This document shows positions 56,195 through 64,000 of a stretch of DNA of 64,000 bases, piece after piece. Below the pieces are notes generated by a model. The model saw only the letters and a program-made list of their open reading frames with translations. It had not been told where the DNA came from and ran no database searches. Numbering within the stretch: position 1 is the first letter of the stretch; every line of letters starts with the position of its first letter. Origin of the DNA: an uncultured Amylibacter sp. (GTDB taxonomy: Bacteria > Pseudomonadota > Alphaproteobacteria > Rhodobacterales > Rhodobacteraceae); assembly GCA_959347425.1 (NCBI GenBank), contig OY365741.1:434001-498000 (forward strand). The letters are read 5' to 3'. Made by a program: the position numbers and the translations under genes.

Positions 56195-57406
56195 TTAAAT
56201 AACCGCGCGTTCAATATAAGGCGTATTCGCGGCAATCCGTTCAAAATGCAACGGATGCAAATCAATGGTTTTATAGCGACCGTAGGTAATCCATTCCGCC
56301 ACCCCACGCCCTATGGCAGGGGATTGTTGCAGTCCATGCCCCGAAAACCCGTTGGCAAAGATGAAATTGCTTATCTGTGTGTGCGGCCCGACAATAGCGT
56401 TCTGGTCAAAATGATTAAAAGCATAATGCCCGACCCACGCGTTAATAACCTTTATGGCTTCAAATTGCGGAATACGCGCGGCGATGGCAGGCCATAGCTT
56501 TGACTCCCAAATCGAATGATCAAAGATAAAATCGTCAGGCGCGACAGGCGGATCATCATCGGGCGGACATCCTGCCAGATAATTCGCACCGTCTTGGCGG
56601 ATATGCACACCCGTTGGGTCAATCGTCAGGGGCAGAGGGCGGTCAAGCGGGGTTTCCGCCTTAAAAATAAAGGTGTAGCGTTTGCGTGGCTCGACTGGCA
56701 ATTCAATCCCTGCCATGGCCGCGCTTAATGCCGCGCGGGGACCTGTGGCATTGACAACCGTGCCAACGGCTATCTTTTGTCCATCCGCCAACAGGATGGT
56801 TTGGATTTTATCGCCCTTGGCGTTCTTTTCAAACCCAACAAGACGATTGTGGATATAGTCCGCGCCTTGCTCTCGCGCTGATTTCTTCCACCAATCAAAC
56901 AGAGTGCCGCCGTCAAAATATCCCTCATTCACGCGGTTTAGGTTCGCGCCGACAATATCATCTAGTTGAAAAAACGGATAGCGGGTGTGGATTTCGTCTT
57001 TCGTCAAATGCTGGGTGCCTGCGCCGTTGGCTTTTTGAAAGGTTTGCATGGCTTGCAAGGACTCGCAAAATTCGGGCGTATTGGCGAGGTAAAGATAGCC
57101 GAAGGAATCGAAAAAAACCTCTGGCACGCGGGGGTCGTTGTTCATGTGGGCGGGGAAGTTCGCGATGAACTCTGCCCCGAATTGGGATATTTTGATGTTT
57201 AGGGCGGTGGAAAATTGCTGGCGTAGGCAGCTGTTCGTGTGGGCTGTGGAGCAGGTTTCATAGGTGGGGTCTTGTTCTATTACTAAGATAGAGCCATTGA
57301 AATCAGGGTTTTTGGATAAGAACCACGCGACGGAAGAGCCAATCATAGCACCGCCGATAATGGCAACATCGTAAGAGGTTTTGCTGGGGGTGTTTGGGTA
57401 AATCAT
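56195..57406 (-). CDS. FAD-dependent oxidoreductase (DAO family)
   Basis: A 403-residue flavoprotein of the D-amino-acid oxidase/sarcosine dehydrogenase superfamily. FAD-binding DVAIIGGAMIGSSVAWFLS is near 13, TAHTNSCLRQQFS near 54 is the region near the flavin, and ANGFSGHGLQQSPAIGRGVAEW near 360 is the typical C-terminal FAD motif. It may oxidise an N-methyl or D-amino acid. It is 33 bp upstream of the uronate-dehydrogenase-like gene on the same strand and probably co-transcribed. Confidence 0.85.
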   Translation of the reverse strand: MIYPNTPSKTSYDVAIIGGAMIGSSVAWFLSKNPDFNGSILVIEQDPTYETCSTAHTNSCLRQQFSTALNIKISQFGAEFIANFPAHMNNDPRVPEVFFDSFGYLYLANTPEFCESLQAMQTFQKANGAGTQHLTKDEIHTRYPFFQLDDIVGANLNRVNEGYFDGGTLFDWWKKSAREQGADYIHNRLVGFEKNAKGDKIQTILLADGQKIAVGTVVNATGPRAALSAAMAGIELPVEPRKRYTFIFKAETPLDRPLPLTIDPTGVHIRQDGANYLAGCPPDDDPPVAPDDFIFDHSIWESKLWPAIAARIPQFEAIKVINAWVGHYAFNHFDQNAIVGPHTQISNFIFANGFSGHGLQQSPAIGRGVAEWITYGRYKTIDLHPLHFERIAANTPYIERAVI

Positions 57407-57483
57407 AACGGGGTGCGCCTGTGTGGGTGGGTTTGGTTTTGGGGATGTTAGTATGAAAAATGGGCAGAATGCAAGGGGGTTTT

Positions 57484-57528
57484 AGTTGTTAGTTATTAGT
57501 TATTAGTTGTTAGTGATTAACGATTAAC
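57484..57528. repeat. Heptamer array (ATTAGTT and GATTAAC types)
   Basis: Six units lying left of the decamer array. Together with 57711-57885 it forms an inverted pair. Confidence 0.85.
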
Positions 57529-57530
57529 CG

Positions 57531-57690
57531 CCATAACTCAAAATAACTCACATTAACTCACTTGAGTTATTTTTAACTCACATTAACTCAAAATAACTCA
57601 CATTAACTCAAAATAACCACGATTAACTGCGGGTGGTTATTTGTGGTTATTTTTTAACTCAATTAACCACAGGTGGTTATTTGTGGTTAT
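57531..57690. repeat. 10-bp tandem array (AACTCA-based) with palindromes
   Basis: Units AACTCAAAAT and AACTCACATT repeat with exact 10-bp spacing (AACTCA ending at 57540, 57550, 57560, 57580, 57590, 57600, 57610). A reversed unit at 57562-57570 makes AACTCACTTGAGTT a palindrome. The array then passes into AACCAC units and their reverse complement GTGGTT (57618-57690). Confidence 0.85.
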
Positions 57691-57710
57691 GGCAGTTATG
57701 AATAACCCAT

Positions 57711-57885
57711 TAACTAATCACTAATCACTAATCACTAATCACTAATCACTAACCACTAATCACTAATCACTAATCACTAATCACTAATCACTAATCACTA
57801 ATCACTAACCACTAACCACTAACCACTAATAACTAACAACTAATAACTAACAACTAATAACTAATCACTAATCACTAACAATTAA
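57711..57885. repeat. Longest heptamer array (CACTAAT type)
   Basis: About 25 units, mainly CACTAAT, with CACTAAC and AACTAAC/AACTAAT blocks toward the right end. It stops 5 bp before the guaB -35 box. Confidence 0.93.
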
Positions 57886-57890
57886 AGCCC

Positions 57891-57919
57891 TTGCCTTTCC
57901 CCCAAAAATACCATAAACC
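57891..57919 (+). promoter_or_regulatory. Probable guaB promoter
   Basis: TTGCCT at 57891-57896 and TAAACC at 57914-57919 with a 17-bp spacer, giving a short leader of about 15 nt that includes AAAAAGG. Confidence 0.5.
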
Positions 57920-57933
57920 CACAAAAAGGATAA

Positions 57934-60605
<2,672 letters not shown>

Positions 60606-60643
60606 GTGAAACATAAGTGAAAACATAGGGTGAAAATACCCCC

Positions 60644-60672
60644 TTGCAATTTGGCGAATAAACGTTTATAGT
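60644..60672 (+). promoter_or_regulatory. gcrA promoter
   Basis: TTGCAA at 60644-60649 and TATAGT at 60667-60672 with a 17-bp spacer. Confidence 0.65.
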
Positions 60673-60730
60673 GTTTGGCATAGTGTCTGGGACACGCAAA
60701 TGTATCAAAAATAAAGATAGTGCAGGAATT

Positions 60731-61567
60731 ATGGCAGATAAAAAAACATCCAAACCCGCCCCAAAAGCAAAAGCAAAAGCAAAAATTGCCCCAAAAGCCG
60801 AGCCGAAAAAGGTTGCAGTGAAAGCCCAACCGAAAAAAGCTGTGGCGACAAAGGTTGCGGCTAAAAAGGCTGTGGTTAAAAAACCTGAACCTAAAAAGGT
60901 TGAGACTAAAAAAGCTGTGGCTAAAAAGCCTGAACCTAAAAAAGTTGCGGCTAAAAAGGTTGATACTAAAAAAGTTGAGGCTAAAAAACCCACAACCAAA
61001 CGCGCTCCCGCGAAAAAAACCGGACCTACTTTTGAATGGAACGATACCCGCATCCGCCAGTTGAAAAAAATGTGGGCGGATGGGGAGTCTGCTGGCGAAA
61101 TCGCGGCGACTCTGGGCGGGTTAAGCCGTAACGCCATTATAGGCAAGATTTATCGCTTGGGTCTGTCTAACCGCGACCCCGTCCCCGCCGTGAAAATGGA
61201 CAAGCCTAAGGGGAAAAAACAACCCAAGGTCGCTTCCACAACCGCCCTACCATCGGGGCAGAATAAGCTGCCGTTGCGCCGCCCGCCCGTTGTTCGCGCG
61301 GGGCACCCCCTGCCCCCACAACCCGCCGCCAATGAAATCAGTGAGGATGTTTTGCGCACGGCGGCAGAGACTCTGAAAAAGGCGAAGAAAATAAGCCTGA
61401 TGGAGCTGACAGAGAAGACATGTAAATGGCCTGTTGGCGACCCCTCGACTGATGATTTCTGGTTCTGCGGGCTGGATTCGGAAACGGGCAAACCCTATTG
61501 CAAAGCCCATAATGATGTCGCTTTCCACCCGCCGAATATGCAACGTAAGATGCGGGTGAAGGTTTAG
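60731..61567 (+). CDS. gcrA: GcrA cell-cycle regulator with long basic N-terminal extension
   Basis: GcrA binds sigma-70 RNA polymerase and activates promoters with CcrM-methylated GANTC sites. Homologues have about 170 residues; this one has 278. Residues 1-98 are an extra Lys/Ala/Pro/Val tract of KKPEPKKV-like repeats, resembling histone H1 or AlgP tails. The GcrA HTH (WNDTRIRQLKKMWADGESAG, then GLSRNAIIGKIYRLGLS) is at 103-146. The conserved C-terminal domain (TCKWPVGDPSTDDFWFCG, PYCKAH) is intact. The ATG at 60731 has AGGA 5 bp upstream. The stop codon begins a heptamer array. Confidence 0.92.
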   Translation: MADKKTSKPAPKAKAKAKIAPKAEPKKVAVKAQPKKAVATKVAAKKAVVKKPEPKKVETKKAVAKKPEPKKVAAKKVDTKKVEAKKPTTKRAPAKKTGPTFEWNDTRIRQLKKMWADGESAGEIAATLGGLSRNAIIGKIYRLGLSNRDPVPAVKMDKPKGKKQPKVASTTALPSGQNKLPLRRPPVVRAGHPLPPQPAANEISEDVLRTAAETLKKAKKISLMELTEKTCKWPVGDPSTDDFWFCGLDSETGKPYCKAHNDVAFHPPNMQRKMRVKV

Positions 61568-61597
61568 TTGTTAGTTATTAGTTGTTAGTTATTAGTG
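61564..61597. repeat. Heptamer array (ATTAGTT type)
   Basis: Five units including the gcrA stop codon. Confidence 0.87.
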
Positions 61598-61959
61598 GGG
61601 GTAGTAGCCCTTCGGGTCTTCGTAATCGCTTGCGCGATACCGACCAGCGTGGTCTTTTGTGCGTAGCCCCCGCTTCGCGAGGGCATGCCAAAAGCCCTTG
61701 GGTTTCAAGCCTATAGGGATTCTATAAATCTACTATCTGGAATAACAAGACGTTAGAGTGGATTATTTGTTTAGAATACTTGGGAATTGGTGATAGGTTT
61801 GCTCTAAATTTATTTAGGCTTGGCAAAAGATACGCAGGACAGGCTTTAGCCATAAAACCCCGTCCAGCTCTCCGCAGGAGGGGTGGGCGGGCGGGCAACC
61901 GAACGAAGTGAGGGCGCAACAAAAAACCTCTGCCCTAACACCTAATAACCAACTTCCAA
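61598..61959 (-). repeat. Family A repeat, copy A9 (inverted)
   Basis: Full reverse-orientation copy between two convergent genes, with the main hairpin CCCCCGC-TTC-GCGAGGG near 61665 (one mismatch) and the distal hairpin ATCGC-TTGC-GCGAT near 61634. Confidence 0.87.
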
Positions 61960-62022
61960 TCCCTAATAACCAATAACTAACAACTAACAACTAATAACTA
62001 ATAACTAATCGTTAATCCCTAA
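61960..62022. repeat. Heptamer array (AACTAAC/AACTAAT/CGTTAAT)
   Basis: Eight units reaching into lysC; the lysC stop codon and its last residues lie within the final degenerate units. Confidence 0.85.
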
Positions 62023-63250
62023 CCTTCTCCAACTCAAACGACTCGTGCAACGCCCGCACCGCTTTTTCCATCATATCACGGCGGATTAACACGGACACCT
62101 TAATCTCTGACGTGGTAATCACCAAGATGTTAATCCCATGATCCGCCAATACTTGGAACATCTGGGCGGCAATCCCCGAATGACTGCGCATCCCAACCCC
62201 TACCATAGATACCTTTGCCACCTCTGCATCCGTGTGCAAATCGTCAAACTGCAAACCATCACTGGCAGCCTTACTCAACGCACTCACCGCCGCTTGCATT
62301 TGTTCCATAGGGCAAGAAAAAGTCATATCCGTGCGCCCATCCAAAGATATATTCTGCACAATCATATCGACATTAATCCCCGCCCGCGCCAGAGTGCCAA
62401 AAATAGCCGCCGCTATCCCCGGTTTATCCGCCACGGATAACAAGGTTATTTTCGCCTCTTCCTTTGAAAACGCGATGCCATGAACTGTTTTATTTTCCAT
62501 TGTATTATCCTCTGCACATACGAGTGTGCCTGCGTTATGGGAAATATCGTGGCCGAAGCTGGATAAAACCCGAATGGGTGTTTGATAGCGCATAGCAAGC
62601 TCTACCGAACGGGTTTGCAAAACCTTCGCGCCGAGCGATGCCAGTTCCAGCATCTCTTCATACGAGATTTTGCGCATTTTCCGCGCTGTTTGCACAATTC
62701 GCGGGTCAGTGGTGTAGATTCCATCCACATCCGTGTAAATATCGCAGCGCACCGCCCCCCAAGCCGCGGCAAAAGCAACCGCCGTGGTATCAGAGCCTCC
62801 ACGCCCAAGGGTGCTAATCCGCCCGTCTTTCGTAACGCCCTGAAAGCCAGCGATAACGGCGACTTGGTCGCCCCCATCAAAGGCCGCTTGCAGGCGGTCA
62901 CGCGGGATATTTTCAATCCGCGCGGCGCTGTGCGCGTCACTGGTTTCAATCGGCACCTGCCAGCCCTGCCACGAACGCGCCTGTACGCCCATATTTTGCA
63001 AGCATAACGCCATCAGCCCCGCCGTGATGTTTTCACCGGATGAGACTATTGCATCAAACTCTGCCGCGTTCGCGGTTTGGGTTTCCTTCACCCAACCGAT
63101 GAGCTGATTGGTTTTGCCAGACATGGCAGAGACCACGACAATGATTTTATGACCATTGGCGAGCTCGCGGGTGATTTTTTCTGCGGCCGTTTTGATGTGG
63201 TCGACATCGGCAACGGAGGTTCCGCCAAATTTCATGACAAGAAAGGACAT
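62012..63250 (-). CDS. lysC: Aspartate kinase
   Basis: Phosphorylates aspartate at the start of lysine, threonine and methionine synthesis. A 412-residue protein with VMKFGGTSVADVDHI at the start, SSGENITAGLMA near 71, TLGRGGSDTTAVAFAAAW near 167, and two C-terminal ACT domains (about 265-405) for feedback control. It is divergent from ptsP, an arrangement near these two genes that is conserved in alphaproteobacteria. Confidence 0.96.
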   Translation of the reverse strand: MSFLVMKFGGTSVADVDHIKTAAEKITRELANGHKIIVVVSAMSGKTNQLIGWVKETQTANAAEFDAIVSSGENITAGLMALCLQNMGVQARSWQGWQVPIETSDAHSAARIENIPRDRLQAAFDGGDQVAVIAGFQGVTKDGRISTLGRGGSDTTAVAFAAAWGAVRCDIYTDVDGIYTTDPRIVQTARKMRKISYEEMLELASLGAKVLQTRSVELAMRYQTPIRVLSSFGHDISHNAGTLVCAEDNTMENKTVHGIAFSKEEAKITLLSVADKPGIAAAIFGTLARAGINVDMIVQNISLDGRTDMTFSCPMEQMQAAVSALSKAASDGLQFDDLHTDAEVAKVSMVGVGMRSHSGIAAQMFQVLADHGINILVITTSEIKVSVLIRRDMMEKAVRALHESFELEKVRD

Positions 63251-63279
63251 TGGGATTCCTGATAAAGGCTTTGGTGAGG

Positions 63280-63308
63280 GGTTTAGGGGAAAAACGGGGG
63301 AATGGCAA
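63280..63308 (-). promoter_or_regulatory. Possible lysC promoter
   Basis: On the minus strand, TTGCCA (63308-63303) and TAAACC (63285-63280) with a 17-bp spacer, the same -10 hexamer as the guaB promoter. The heptamer array begins 3 bp upstream of the -35 box. Confidence 0.4.
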
Positions 63309-63311
63309 GGG

Positions 63312-63461
63312 GTGTTAGTTATTAGTTGTTAGTTATTAGTTGTTAGTTGTTAGTTATTAGTGGCTTTAGCCCTTTGGGTTCGCGCGACCCGTGCCAAACA
63401 TAACCAAAGGGCATTAATCACTAATCACTAATCACTAATCATTAATCACTAATCGTTAACA
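63312..63461. repeat. Inverted heptamer arrays around a degenerate family A fragment
   Basis: ATTAGTT-type units (63312-63361), a short centre with CCCTTTGG/CCAAAGGG arms (63362-63412), and CACTAAT-type units (63413-63461). TTGACA follows directly at 63462, though no good -10 box follows it. Confidence 0.83.
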
Positions 63462-63532
63462 TTGACAATCCCACAAAAATAAGCGACACCATAAAAATAA
63501 CTCAAACTCCAAGAAAAACCCCCAAAATCCCC

Positions 63533-64000
63533 ATGACCCAAATCAAACGCCAAGACTCCCGCGACCTGCTAAACCGCCTGCGCGAATCCCTCGCCAAAAG
63601 CGGGGATGGACAGGAACGGCTTGACCACCTCGTGGATATAGTCGCCGATTCCCTGCAAACAGAGGTTTGCTCAATCTACCTCTGCCGCGACCCTATTACA
63701 TTGGAACTCTGTGCCACCCACGGGCTGAACAAAGACGCGGTACACCAAACGCGGATGCGGCTGGGCGAAGGGCTGGTTGGGCAAATCGCCAAACGCGCCG
63801 CCCCGATTAACACGGAAAACGCCCCCGTTCATAAACATTTCCGCTATATGCCTGAAACCGCCGAGGATTCGTTTTTATCCCTTATGGGCGTGCCGATTCA
63901 ACGGCTGGGTGAAATCCTTGGCGTGCTGGTCGTGCAATCCACAAAAGCCCGCAAACACAGCGATGATGAGGTTTATGCACTAGAAATCGTGGCTATGGTT
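63533..64000 (+). CDS. ptsP: Phosphoenolpyruvate-protein phosphotransferase PtsP (EI-Ntr), 5' part
   Basis: Open to the window end: 156 codons seen of an expected 750 or so. The visible part is the N-terminal GAF domain: LLNRLRESLAKSGDGQERLD, then EVCSIYLCRDPITLELCATHGL, MRLGEGLVGQIAKRA and FLSLMGVPIQRLGEILGVLVVQ, as in EI-Ntr, the first enzyme of the nitrogen-related phosphotransferase chain. The position next to lysC supports the call. No ribosome-binding site is seen before the ATG. Confidence 0.85.
   Translation, partial: MTQIKRQDSRDLLNRLRESLAKSGDGQERLDHLVDIVADSLQTEVCSIYLCRDPITLELCATHGLNKDAVHQTRMRLGEGLVGQIAKRAAPINTENAPVHKHFRYMPETAEDSFLSLMGVPIQRLGEILGVLVVQSTKARKHSDDEVYALEIVAMV

Noticed and set aside
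57711..57885. Possible CRISPR array
   Set aside because: The unit is 7 bp, without spacers of constant length and without cas genes.

Overview
The window is chromosomal DNA of an alphaproteobacterium. Evidence: a GcrA cell-cycle regulator, a pyruvate dehydrogenase E1-beta carrying a lipoyl domain, a Rhodobacterales-like CoxA, the lysC/ptsP and ftsY/ispZ neighbourhoods, and a lipA gene followed by a RatA/Coq10-type gene. Taurine:pyruvate aminotransferase and an AcuI-type acryloyl-CoA reductase hint at a marine organosulfur diet, but no finer placement is justified. Almost everything encoded is housekeeping.

Layout. 1-6.3 kb: gap, an AT-rich three-gene TPR island, pgk, class I fructose-bisphosphate aldolase and an FtsB-like gene. 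6.3-9.8 kb: pdhABC. 10.4-16.3 kb: RNase P RNA, cysteine synthase, a small lipoprotein, a large MscS-type channel and an orphan ABC ATPase. 16.8-21.1 kb (minus strand): taurine aminotransferase, K+ channel, coxA. 21.8-28.7 kb: acyltransferase, family II pyrophosphatase, SF1 helicase, queA and an MFS permease. 29.2-32.8 kb: lpd, lipA, hpt and ratA. 33.5-39.5 kb: parE, degP, a ferredoxin and a second TPR cassette. 39.5-50.1 kb (mostly minus): purD, fabG-fabD, gst, ispZ-ftsY, xseA and a giant modular lipoprotein. 50.4-57.4 kb: acpP, acuI, cimA, a phytoene-synthase-like gene, tRNA-Leu, a HigB/HigA-like toxin-antitoxin pair, a uronate-dehydrogenase-like gene and a FAD oxidoreductase. 57.9-64 kb: guaB-rsmB, gcrA, lysC and the start of ptsP.

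Functional links. gap-pgk-fba supply lower glycolysis; PdhA, PdhB, PdhC and Lpd form one complex whose lipoyl group is made by LipA, also in the window. A near-identical palindrome sits at the start of both pdhA and lpd, suggesting a shared regulator. The E2 gene has no lipoyl domain, so the only lipoyl domain seen in this complex is on E1-beta.

The most unusual feature is the intergenic DNA. Most gaps are filled by (i) arrays of 7-bp units (AACTAAT, AACTAAC, CACTAAT, CGTTAAT, AATTCAC and variants), (ii) a roughly 300-400 bp repeat family (A) built of small hairpins whose arms change in compensating pairs, and (iii) an 88-bp long-hairpin family (B), also with compensatory changes. Where a gap has two arrays they are always an inverted pair, ATTAGTT-like on the left and AACTAAT-like on the right. 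Arrays often run from the stop codon of one gene to the -35 box of the next and supply stop codons and even the last residues of unrelated proteins. No CRISPR array, insertion sequence or prophage was found.
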